NCBI GenBank assembly: GCA_031363915.1
Contig: JANLVI010000013.1
Span: 62,001 to 126,000, forward strand
Source: JANLVI01 sp031363915
Lineage (GTDB): Bacteria > Vulcanimicrobiota > Vulcanimicrobiia > Vulcanimicrobiales > Vulcanimicrobiaceae
Reading direction: 5' to 3'
DNA: 64,000 bases
Shown here: positions 26,038 to 33,314 of the stretch, in pieces
Numbering within the stretch: the stretch's first letter is position 1
How the letters are laid out: every line of letters begins with the position of its first letter
The notes under the pieces: model-generated
The model's database searches: none
The model's input: only the letters and a program-made list of their open reading frames with translations
What the model was told of the DNA's origin: nothing
Program-made: the position numbers and the translations under genes

Positions 26038-27537
26038 TTACTTCGTTGCGGGGTGCCAGCGCAGGTCGGGTTGACGTGCGGCGCGCGTTTCATCGACACG
26101 TTTGACGGCCGTGTTGATGGGTGCATCCATAATGGACTGCGGGTTTTCGCGGGCGGCGGTGAGGATCTCGCGGAAGACTGCGATGAAGCCGTCGAGGGTT
26201 TCTTTTGATTCCGTTTCGGTCGGTTCGATCATCAGACACTCGGGGACGAGCAGCGGGAAGTAAACCGTTGGGGCGTGGTAGCCGCGGTCGAGTAGCGCTT
26301 TGCCGATGTCGAGGGCGCGCACGCCGGTTTCGCGTTTGAGGGCTTGCGCGGATGCGACGAATTCGTGGCGGTTGTACTCGTCGTACGGGATCTCGATCAG
26401 GTCTTTGACCGATGCTCGGATGTAATTGGCGTTGAGGATAGCAAGCTTGCTCACCATCGTGAGGCCTTCGGCGCCGTTTGCATACGTGTATGAGAGCGCG
26501 CGGACCATATGCGCGAAGTTGGACCAAAACGAGCGCATCGTTCCGATCGAATCTTCGCGGTTGAAGTCAAGGGCGAACGTCATCTCGTCGCTCGAACGCC
26601 AGCCTTCGTGTTCGTTCACGATGTTCGTGGCACGTACGACCGGGGTCGGCAAGAACGGCACGAGGTGCCGCGCGACGCCGACGGGGCCAGCTCCCGCGCC
26701 GCCGCCGCCGTGCGGGATCGAGAACGTCTTGTGCAGGTTGAGATGCATCAAGTCGAAGCCCATGTCGCCCGGGCGCGAGTTGCCCATGAGAGCGTTGGCG
26801 TTAGCGCCGTCGTAATACATCAGGCCACCGACGTCGTGCACGGCGTCGGTGATCTCTTTGATTTGATCTTCGTAGAGACCGAGCGTATTCGGGTTCGTCA
26901 TCATGACGACCGCCGTATCCGGGCCGATCGCCTTTTTGATTTCATCAACCGAGACGCGTCCGCGCGCATCGGACTTGAGTGAAACGACTTTGAAACCGAC
27001 CATCGCGGCGGATGCCGGGTTCGTGCCGTGTGCGGTATCGGGGACGATGACGGTCGTGCGCGTCAGCGCCTGACCGTACTTCTTGAAGTATTTTTTGGCG
27101 ATCAGCAACGCGGTGAGTTCGGCGTGAGCGCCGGCGGCCGGGTTGAGCGAAAATGCAGCCATGCCAAAAAGCGAGACGAGGCTCTTCTCCAGCTCCCACA
27201 TGATGGCGAGCGCGCCTTGCGCGAGTTCGTCGGGGACCAGCGGATGCAGGTCGCGCAGCGCGGGAATATTCGCCATAGCGTCGTTGACGCGCGGGTTGTA
27301 CTTCATCGTGCACGAGCCCAGCGGATAGAAGTTCGTATCGATGCTGAACGTTTTTTGCGAGAGACGCGTGAAGTGGCGCACGACGTCGAGTTCGCTATTA
27401 TCCGGCAGCGGAAGTTCGTCGCGCAGCGCTTCTTTGGGGAGAAAATCCGAGAGCGGTGCGCCTTCGGCGAAATAGTTATTCGCGCGGCCGTCTTGGCCGA
27501 TGTCGAAAATGAGCGGGGTTTCAACGAACGCCGGCAA
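26038..27537 (-). CDS. gcvPB: glycine dehydrogenase (decarboxylating) subunit 2
   Basis: PLP-binding half of the split P-protein of the glycine cleavage system. 499 residues. The PLP lysine is Lys270 in LNLHKTFSIPHGGGG; PLGSCTMKYNPR and TNPNTLGLYEDQI are also diagnostic. It overlaps gcvPA by 17 nt and ends the gcvT-gcvH-gcvPA-gcvPB operon. The split form is typical of Gram-positives, archaea and several deep lineages rather than proteobacteria. Confidence 0.96.
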   Translation of the reverse strand: MPAFVETPLIFDIGQDGRANNYFAEGAPLSDFLPKEALRDELPLPDNSELDVVRHFTRLSQKTFSIDTNFYPLGSCTMKYNPRVNDAMANIPALRDLHPLVPDELAQGALAIMWELEKSLVSLFGMAAFSLNPAAGAHAELTALLIAKKYFKKYGQALTRTTVIVPDTAHGTNPASAAMVGFKVVSLKSDARGRVSVDEIKKAIGPDTAVVMMTNPNTLGLYEDQIKEITDAVHDVGGLMYYDGANANALMGNSRPGDMGFDLMHLNLHKTFSIPHGGGGAGAGPVGVARHLVPFLPTPVVRATNIVNEHEGWRSSDEMTFALDFNREDSIGTMRSFWSNFAHMVRALSYTYANGAEGLTMVSKLAILNANYIRASVKDLIEIPYDEYNRHEFVASAQALKRETGVRALDIGKALLDRGYHAPTVYFPLLVPECLMIEPTETESKETLDGFIAVFREILTAARENPQSIMDAPINTAVKRVDETRAARQPDLRWHPATK

Positions 27538-28885
27538 GACTGCGAACCTCCTGGAGAGCGGTGACGAGCTGCTTGATTTCCGCGTCCGTCGTGACTTCCG
27601 TCGCCGTCATGAGGATCGTATCGTCGAGTTCGGGATACCAGCGGCCGAGGTCGACACCGCCCAACACGCCTTGTTTTTGCAAGGTTTTGAGCACGTCTTT
27701 GGCACTGCCGCCCGGCACACGCACCGCGAATTCATTGAAGAACGGCGCGGAAAAACGCTTCGTGAAACCGTCGATCGACGTCACTGCTTTTTCGAGATCG
27801 CGGGAGCGTTTGAGGTTGGCCGAGGCGCAATTGCGCAACCCGGTTTTGCCCATCGCTGCAAGATAGATCGTCGCGACGAGCGCGCAGTGTGCTTGATTCG
27901 TGCAGATGTTCGACGTCGCTTTTTCGCGACGGATATGTTGCTCGCGCGCTTGCAACGTCAGCACGTAAGCTTCTTTCCCGTCTTTATCGAGCGACTTGCC
28001 GACGAGGCGTCCGGGAATACGGCGCAGATGTTCGGTCGTGCAGGCGATGAAGCCGACGTACGGTCCGCCGTAGGCGAGCGACACGCCGAAGCTTTGCCCC
28101 TCGCCGACTGCAATGTCGACGCCCCACGACGCGGGCGTCGCGAGTGCGGCTAGCGACAGCGCCTCGGCGGTAACGCCGATCACGAGTGTCCCGGTCGCTT
28201 TGATTTTCTCGGCCATGCCGATCGGCAGTGCATCGAGCGCCCCGAACATGTTCGGTGTTTGGAGAACGACGGCGGCGTAGCGCTGATCGGCGAGTGCAGC
28301 TTCGATCGACGACAGATCGGTCGTGCCGTCGGCGGCGTACGGCAGTTCATCGACATCAAGATCGAGGCCATCCGCGTACGTCTTGAGGACGGCACGATAA
28401 TTGGGATGCACGGCACGTGAGACGAGCACGGCTTTGCGGCCGGTCGCATTGACCGCCATGATCGCGCCTTCGGCAAGCGCCGTCGCCCCGTCATAGACCG
28501 AGGCGTTGGCGACGTCCATGCCCGTGAGAAGCGCGATATAACTCTGCCACTCGTAAATCGCTTGGAGGTAGCCTTGTGAGACTTCCGCCTGGTACGGCGT
28601 GTATGCCGTCAGGAATTCGCCGCGCATCGCAAGCGTCGCGATCACCGGCGGCACGTAGTGCCGGTAGGCGCCCGCACCGAGGAACGAGGCGTAGTCTGTG
28701 GCGCCCACGCGAGCCGCAAAGCCCGCAAAACGCGCGGCGAGCTCGGATTCCGGAAGCACCGGAGCAACTTCGAGCGGAACCTTGATGGCGACGGCATCAG
28801 GGACTTTGACGAGTTCGTCGAGCGACGATGCGCCGACGACGCGGAGCATCGCCTCGATGTCGCGCTGCGTGTGCGGTGTATACAT
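27521..28885 (-). CDS. gcvPA: glycine dehydrogenase (decarboxylating) subunit 1
   Basis: Non-PLP half of the split P-protein, 454 residues, forming an alpha2beta2 enzyme with GcvPB. The N-terminus MYTPHTQRDIEAML is the family standard; YQAEVSQGYLQAIYEWQSYI and GGPYVGFIAC follow. ATG 28885 has GAGG 3 nt upstream (GAGGGTCATG); the in-frame start at 28903 is less likely. A 315-nt gap separates it from gcvH, unusual within this operon. Confidence 0.95.
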   Translation of the reverse strand: MYTPHTQRDIEAMLRVVGASSLDELVKVPDAVAIKVPLEVAPVLPESELAARFAGFAARVGATDYASFLGAGAYRHYVPPVIATLAMRGEFLTAYTPYQAEVSQGYLQAIYEWQSYIALLTGMDVANASVYDGATALAEGAIMAVNATGRKAVLVSRAVHPNYRAVLKTYADGLDLDVDELPYAADGTTDLSSIEAALADQRYAAVVLQTPNMFGALDALPIGMAEKIKATGTLVIGVTAEALSLAALATPASWGVDIAVGEGQSFGVSLAYGGPYVGFIACTTEHLRRIPGRLVGKSLDKDGKEAYVLTLQAREQHIRREKATSNICTNQAHCALVATIYLAAMGKTGLRNCASANLKRSRDLEKAVTSIDGFTKRFSAPFFNEFAVRVPGGSAKDVLKTLQKQGVLGGVDLGRWYPELDDTILMTATEVTTDAEIKQLVTALQEVRSLAGVR

Positions 28886-28915
28886 GACCCTCGTTAGACT
28901 CACGGCTAAGGCAAA

Positions 28916-29206
28916 ACCGTTTCAGGTTCCCGAACAATCCTTGGAAGTCCCTATTCACGCAACCAACCGCCCGGGCGGCCTCGCGATGCCGATCGGCGTT
29001 CGCCATCATAACAACGCTCGCGATCCACGGCAAGCCACTCCCACCCGCGAATCTTGGCGCGCTGATCCTGCCGGGAATCGGAGAGCTCACCGCCTCCGCA
29101 CTCACGCGGGCAACCCGGAGATCATCCAGTATTTCGATGCGCGCGGCGGCTGTTTCTTCGGCTCGACGATGCGGATCGATCGCGCCGCCGACCAAACGCA
29201 TTAAAC
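28916..29206 (+). pseudogene. possible decayed plus-strand gene inside the gcv operon gap
   Basis: The 315-nt gap between gcvH and gcvPA is not empty. On the plus strand two frames in turn have the strong GC-rich third positions of real genes: around 29005-29108 a reading LAIHGKPLPPANLGALILPG, and from 29109 to the TAA at 29202 a reading GNPEIIQYFDARGGCFFGST. Joined by one frameshift they make one sensible C-terminal end. No start codon suits it and no family is recognised. The opposing minus-strand reading (28797-29201) begins TAATG after gcvH but shows poorer composition. Read as a remnant or as frame-damaged sequence. Confidence 0.3.
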
Positions 29207-29584
29207 AGAAGCGACGAGTTCGTCGTACTTTTCCGGTGTCAGCAGATTTTGGTTCTGCGTCACATCGGCGAGTTTGACTTTGAAGAGCCAGCCCGTGCCG
29301 AAGGGTTCGCGATTGACGAGCGCCGGATCGGCCTCGAGTTCGCCGTTGACTTCGACCACTTCACCGCCGACGGGGGTGTAAATGTCCGAGACGGCTTTGA
29401 CCGACTCGATCACGCCGATGTTGCCGAACTGCTGGAGTTCCGCGCCGACGCGCGGGAGTTCGACGTAAACGATATCGCCGAGCGAATTTTGCGCGTACTC
29501 GGTGATGCCGACGGTGGCGACATCGCCGTCCATCTTCACCCACTCGTGTTCTTTGCTGTACAGAAGTCCGGTCGGCTGCGCCAC
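29201..29584 (-). CDS. gcvH: glycine cleavage system H protein
   Basis: Lipoyl carrier of 127 residues. The lipoylated lysine is Lys63 in VIESVKAVSDIYTPV; HEWVKMDGDVATVGITEYAQ and the closing LLTPEKYDELV are typical. It follows gcvT by 12 nt. No lipoyl synthase or ligase gene is present nearby. Confidence 0.97.
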   Translation of the reverse strand: MAQPTGLLYSKEHEWVKMDGDVATVGITEYAQNSLGDIVYVELPRVGAELQQFGNIGVIESVKAVSDIYTPVGGEVVEVNGELEADPALVNREPFGTGWLFKVKLADVTQNQNLLTPEKYDELVASV

Positions 29585-29596
29585 GTGGTGCTCTCC

Positions 29597-30700
29597 TTAA
29601 ACTTTGGGTCGTTTGTAAAACGGTAATTCGACGACGGTCGCGTCGTGCCGCGTTCCGCGAATTTCGACGCTCACGTTGGAGCCGATGGTTGCAGCACCCG
29701 GTGAGATGAGGCCCGTCGCGATGTTTTTTCCAACCGACGGGCCAAGCGACCCACTACGAATCTCGCCCACATCGATGCCGTCATCGAAGACGCGGTAGCC
29801 CGCACGCGCCGGAACGCGGCCCTCGAGGACGAGCCCGACGATCTTGGGCAGCGCGGCGTCGGCCGCTTGTGCTTCGAGCGCCGCTTTGCCGCGAAACGCG
29901 GGTTTGGCGAATTTCACCGCCCAGCCGAGTCCAGCTTGAATCGGACCGATCTCCTCGGTCATCTCGTGACCGTAGAGAGGCATGCCCGCCTCGAGCCGGA
30001 GGACGTCGCGCGCGCCCAGACCCGCGGGTTCCAGGCCGTGCGCCCGGCCCGCGGCGAGAATCGCGTCCCACAGCGGCGTTGCCGCGTCGCCTTCAACGAA
30101 GAGTTCGAAACCATCTTCGCCCGTATAACCGGTTCGCGCGATTACGCCGCGCACGCCGCCGATCGTCGCCTCGGCGCACGTGTAATATTTCATCGGCGCG
30201 AGTTCCACATCGACGAACGATTGAAGAATGTCGACCGAACGCGGTCCTTGGATTGCGATGAGCGCTCGCTGCCCGTGGTAATTCGTGAGCGTCACGTCAC
30301 TTGCGCGTTGCGCATTGACGTGCGCCCACATCTTATCGGCGTTACCCGCGTTGACGACGAGCAGCCAGCGATCCGGCAATCGATAGAAGATCACATCGTC
30401 GTGCGCGCCGCCGTTTTCGTTTGAGAAAATGTTATAGCGCGCTTGCCACGGCTTCATCGTCTCGACGTTGTTGACCGTGAGCGCGTCCGCCCATGCGCCG
30501 ACGTTCTCGCCGCGCCGTTCGAACTGCGCCATGTGCGAGAGATCGAAGAGTCCCGCGCGTTTGCGCACGGCGTCGTGTTCGGCCAGAATTCCCGCGTATT
30601 GTACGGGCATTTCGAAGCCGCCGAACGGTACGATCTTCGCGCCGAGCGCGCGGTGCGCGTCGAAGAGCGCGGTACGACGGAGAATCGGTTCGCTTACCAT
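29597..30700 (-). CDS. gcvT: glycine cleavage system T protein (aminomethyltransferase)
   Basis: Tetrahydrofolate-dependent aminomethyltransferase, 367 residues. LFDAHRALGAKIVPFGGFEMPVQY at the N-terminus, the catalytic Asp region VNNVETMKPWQARYN, and RTGYTGEDGFELF are standard. Start ATG 30700 with AGGT 4 nt upstream. It lies 6 nt after the hotdog thioesterase gene. Confidence 0.96.
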   Translation of the reverse strand: MVSEPILRRTALFDAHRALGAKIVPFGGFEMPVQYAGILAEHDAVRKRAGLFDLSHMAQFERRGENVGAWADALTVNNVETMKPWQARYNIFSNENGGAHDDVIFYRLPDRWLLVVNAGNADKMWAHVNAQRASDVTLTNYHGQRALIAIQGPRSVDILQSFVDVELAPMKYYTCAEATIGGVRGVIARTGYTGEDGFELFVEGDAATPLWDAILAAGRAHGLEPAGLGARDVLRLEAGMPLYGHEMTEEIGPIQAGLGWAVKFAKPAFRGKAALEAQAADAALPKIVGLVLEGRVPARAGYRVFDDGIDVGEIRSGSLGPSVGKNIATGLISPGAATIGSNVSVEIRGTRHDATVVELPFYKRPKV

Positions 30701-30706
30701 ACTGAC

Positions 30707-31138
30707 CTATTTCTTGGGCGGCGTATTGAGAAAATTGAGCGTGGCGTGCGCGACCAATCGATCGCCGCCGGTAACGCGCACCTCGCCGTACACGATGCGC
30801 CGACCGGCTTTGAGAACCTCCGCCTCGGCGATGAGGTCGTGCGGCGGAATTGCGGGCGCAAGAAAGTTACACGAAAGCGCCGCCGTCGTCGTTTGTTGTT
30901 CGTGACCGTAGATCGATGCGAGCGCAAGATAGAACGCTGAGTCACAGAGAGCGACGATCGCACCACCGTGGATCGCACTCGTTCCATTCGTGATCTCGCG
31001 CCGGTATGGCATTCGCATGCGCGCCGTCCCCTCGCCGATCGCCAGCAGCTGGAGCCCCAAAAGGGCGACGAAAGGCGCTCGCTCGCTTGACCAGCTCGCC
31101 AAGAGTGTGACGGCGTCGACGCCTATTTTGTCAGCCAC
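30707..31138 (-). CDS. PaaI-like hotdog-fold thioesterase
   Basis: 143 residues of a single hotdog domain. The PaaI signature HGGAIVALCDSAFYLAL (His near 58, Asp near 66) is intact, with the typical ending RLVAHATLNFL. It hydrolyses acyl-CoA or acyl-carrier thioesters; the substrate is unknown. As first gene of the gcv operon, 6 nt before gcvT, it may remove stray acyl groups from CoA, but no known link to glycine cleavage explains the pairing. Confidence 0.85.
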   Translation of the reverse strand: MADKIGVDAVTLLASWSSERAPFVALLGLQLLAIGEGTARMRMPYRREITNGTSAIHGGAIVALCDSAFYLALASIYGHEQQTTTAALSCNFLAPAIPPHDLIAEAEVLKAGRRIVYGEVRVTGGDRLVAHATLNFLNTPPKK

Positions 31139-31283
31139 GTAAGCCGATAACCAACGAGAGCACGGTGCGTCGTTTCACAGCGTACTGAATTCGCCATTCC
31201 CTCTGCATAGCATCCGGAGTCGAATCGTCGCTCGATTCACTCGAGTCGCTGACCCGGCCCTGCTCGTCGTGGCGGCAGCCGGA

Positions 31284-32174
31284 CTAGTGGAAAACGTCGC
31301 CTGATTTTTCCAGCTCGGCCCGCAGGTAGCGCGGCAGGCTGAAAATCCGGCGATGCGTCTCGGCATCGTAGAAGTAATTCTCGCCCCGCAACTGTGCGAC
31401 GTACGCACCGATCGTCGCGGGTTCCAGCGCCGCAACATCGGCTCGGTCGCTGCACGCGATGAACGCCCAATCGTTATCGAAGGCCGGAACGTGGGTGTAA
31501 AAACTACGAACGTGCTTGAAGTGCGCGCGCAGCGAGCGCGCCATTTTTGCATGCAAGCCCATATTGTGGAAACCCGCCGTACTCGCTTGGAGCACGTACA
31601 CACCGCCCGGCACTAAACGCGCCTTGATGTCGCGGAAGATCTCGCCGTTGAAGAGCGGGAACGAGGGCGAATCCGGCAGCGGCTCGGTCAGATCGGAGAT
31701 CACCGCGCCATACGAACCCCTATCTTCTTTTAAGAAGGCGAGCGCATCGCCGATGATCACGCGGGCGCGGGGATCCTCAAAGGCGCCGTCAGCCCACTCC
31801 GCCAGATATTTTTTCGAAAGTTCGACGACTTCGCCGTCGATGTCGACCATCGTGCAGCGCTTCACGCCGGGATTGCGGAGCACTTCGCGCAGCGTAGCAC
31901 CCTCGCCGCCGCCGAGGATCAGCACTTCATCGCGCGATTCGCACGCGGCCAGCGCCGGGTGGACCAGCGACTCATGATAGATCTTCTCGTCGTGCTGCGA
32001 GCTCTGCGTGTCGCCGTCGAGCACGAGCATCTTCCCGAAGACCGGCGTGCGGATGACCGCGACCGATTGGAACGGTGTCGTTCCGGCGTAATACGTTTCG
32101 TCGATAGCGTGGTGGTGGAATTCGGTTGGGGCGAATTCCTCGACATACCACTGCCAGTGTTCGGTTTTCGGCAT
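31284..32174 (-). CDS. speE: polyamine aminopropyltransferase (spermidine synthase)
   Basis: 296 residues; transfers aminopropyl from decarboxylated SAM to putrescine or a related amine. QSSQHDEKIYHESLVHPAL and the SAM-binding ILGGGEGATLREVL with VDIDGEVVEL are standard; the catalytic Asp lies in ISDLTEPLPDSP. Start ATG 32174 (MPKTEHWQWYVEE) follows GGA at 7 nt; ATG 32216 lies within the intercistronic hairpin and is rejected. It is downstream of speD, and with the decarboxylase gene at the left edge completes a spermidine route. Confidence 0.95.
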   Translation of the reverse strand: MPKTEHWQWYVEEFAPTEFHHHAIDETYYAGTTPFQSVAVIRTPVFGKMLVLDGDTQSSQHDEKIYHESLVHPALAACESRDEVLILGGGEGATLREVLRNPGVKRCTMVDIDGEVVELSKKYLAEWADGAFEDPRARVIIGDALAFLKEDRGSYGAVISDLTEPLPDSPSFPLFNGEIFRDIKARLVPGGVYVLQASTAGFHNMGLHAKMARSLRAHFKHVRSFYTHVPAFDNDWAFIACSDRADVAALEPATIGAYVAQLRGENYFYDAETHRRIFSLPRYLRAELEKSGDVFH

Positions 32175-32215
32175 AGCGATCCGAGGGTTGGGCGTACGAT
32201 GCGGCCGGACATGCA

Positions 32216-32243
32216 AACGGCCGACAACTAAGCGTCGGCCGTT
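32216..32243 (-). other. intercistronic hairpin between speD and speE
   Basis: A perfect 10-bp stem AACGGCCGAC / GTCGGCCGTT with an 8-nt loop. It lies 31 nt after the speD stop and 41 nt before speE. There is no T-run of four or more, so it more likely modulates speE expression or mRNA stability than ends transcription. Confidence 0.55.
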
Positions 32244-32274
32244 CGGCTACCGGATCGAGGCGGCGAAGAATCGC

Positions 32275-32694
32275 CTAGGCGGTCATTTTCGCGAATGTCT
32301 GCTCTTCGTGGTCGGCAGTCACGACATGCGTGAACCGCCCGGCCGAGGCTTCGATGCCGCGTTTCACCTCAGTTGTGAGGATCGATTCGGCGCCGAGTAT
32401 CTTGGCGGCGTATTCGCACGCTGCCCAGGGATCGGTATGGTCGCCGCACGTGTAGAAATCCATCGCTGCATAGCCGGTCTCAGGCCACGTGTGGATCGAG
32501 AGGTGCGATTCTTGGATCACCACGACGCCGGAGACGCCTTGGGGTTGGAAGCGGTGAAACGCGGTCTCGATGACCGTGGCGTTCGCTTCACGGGCTGCGG
32601 AAATCATCATGGTGCGGACCGCTTCGATATCGGTCAACGCTGCCGGGTCGCATCCCGAGAGCTCGCAGACAATATGGGTACCGAGTGCTTTCAT
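32275..32694 (-). CDS. speD: S-adenosylmethionine decarboxylase proenzyme (class 1B, SpeH type)
   Basis: 139 residues. Self-cleavage between Glu62 and Ser63 in VIQESHLSIHTWPE makes the pyruvoyl group; His68 and Cys83 (FYTCGD) match the catalytic positions of the Thermotoga-type enzyme exactly. It supplies decarboxylated SAM to SpeE, encoded 100 nt downstream. ATG 32694 has a strong AAGGAGG at 7 nt. A 200-nt hairpin-rich leader precedes it. Confidence 0.96.
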   Translation of the reverse strand: MKALGTHIVCELSGCDPAALTDIEAVRTMMISAAREANATVIETAFHRFQPQGVSGVVVIQESHLSIHTWPETGYAAMDFYTCGDHTDPWAACEYAAKILGAESILTTEVKRGIEASAGRFTHVVTADHEEQTFAKMTA

Positions 32695-32905
32695 ATTAGG
32701 GGCCTCCTTAGGGCTACGCGGGGGAATCCCACCTCCAGGCTCGTCAGCGGACGCATGCGGTACATCGTCTCGTCCGTGACCTATCGACGAGTGCTTGCTG
32801 GGATGTCCTTCGACACATCCGAACGACTCGTCGCACAGGCGCGTTGGGCGCGCCGTCCCTCATACCCGTCCCCGACACAGACCCCGAGTTCTAAGCTCGG
32901 GGTGA
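32695..32905 (-). ncRNA. structured 5' leader of speD, candidate cis-regulatory RNA
   Basis: On the minus strand, from distal to proximal: an 8-bp hairpin ACCCCGAG/CTCGGGGT (32881-32903); a 6-bp hairpin GGCGCG/CGCGCC (32838-32854); an 8-bp outer stem CGACGAGT/ACTCGTCG (32785-32792 with 32826-32833) enclosing a 6-bp stem GGATGT/ACATCC (32801-32820); a 6-bp stem CGGACG/CGTCCG (32748-32776). The last 45 nt before speD hold GGAGGTGGGATTCCCCC and the AAGGAGG ribosome site. No known SAM riboswitch consensus was recognised. Stems listed are perfect; the overall fold and function are inference. Confidence 0.5.
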
Positions 32906-32987
32906 GGTCGAGTCCGACAAATATGATACCCCCTGCACCCCCCCCTGTAAAGTACTCCGGGTCCATAATCGCCTTAATGTGAGTCTG

Positions 32988-33013
32988 TGCTAAGGAAAGG
33001 CTTTTCCTTAGCA
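32988..33013 (-). other. perfect 11-bp hairpin upstream of the speD leader
   Basis: TGCTAAGGAAA / TTTCCTTAGCA with a 4-nt GGCT loop. It is the most stable AT-containing hairpin in the area. No T-run follows on either strand. It could end or process transcription entering from the small ORF at 33008-33223, or be the 5' border of the speD leader. Confidence 0.5.
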
Positions 33014-33223
33014 TAAGTACGAAGCCGTGGGCGGCAAGGCGGGGGTTCGAGTCGGACAAATCTTCGAGCCATCTTCGAAGCGACGACCCGCGTCGGCGAG
33101 AAGCATCGCGACCGCGCGTCCCGCGCGACCCAGCACAGTCCGTTTGCCGCCGGCGTCAACTCCGGTACTCCGCCGCCACGATTCGAAGCCGGTGCGGGTT
33201 AGATAATACAGATACCCCTGCAC
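33008..33223 (-). CDS. hypothetical small protein (71 aa), doubtful
   Basis: GTG start at 33223. The reading MQGYLYYLTRTGFESWRR followed by a GRAGRAVAMLLADAGRRFED segment is helical and plausible, and third positions are mildly GC-rich, but the C-terminus is odd (Thr/Pro-rich, ends in Cys) and its stop is inside the 11-bp hairpin. No RBS. Its start lies next to the divergent sufB promoter. It may be only the 5' part of the speD leader transcript. Confidence 0.25.
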   Translation of the reverse strand: MQGYLYYLTRTGFESWRRSTGVDAGGKRTVLGRAGRAVAMLLADAGRRFEDGSKICPTRTPALPPTASYLC

Positions 33224-33227
33224 TATC

Positions 33228-33256
33228 TTGACATTGGTCGTCCAGCGGGGTAGTCT
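33228..33256 (+). promoter_or_regulatory. sigma70-type promoter of sufB
   Basis: -35 TTGACA at 33228-33233 (perfect), 17-nt spacer, -10 TAGTCT at 33251-33256 (4 of 6). The expected start of transcription is about 50 nt before the sufB ATG 33315. This is the clearest promoter in the window. Confidence 0.7.
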
Positions 33257-33314
33257 AACGATTGAGGCGGACTCTGGTTCGCCGCACTTTTCATTGAGGT
33301 CGATACACGCATAT

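Noticed and set aside
28886..29200. Glycine riboswitch upstream of gcvPA
   Set aside because: I could not match the conserved aptamer bulges or tandem layout on the minus strand.
32716..32745. T-box-like string GGAGGTGGGATTCCCCCGCG before speD
   Set aside because: It resembles the T-box core but has extra bases between the GGTGG and CCGCG parts, no specifier loop was recognised, and speD is not a usual T-box target.
32735..32750. CTGACGAG string resembling a hammerhead ribozyme core
   Set aside because: No GAAA partner or matching stem II/III follows, so the core cannot be built.
32781..33059. 92-aa minus-strand ORF in the speD leader
   Set aside because: It runs through the G-tract and several perfect RNA stems, has a Gly/Arg-rich composition unlike a folded protein, and has no ribosome site.
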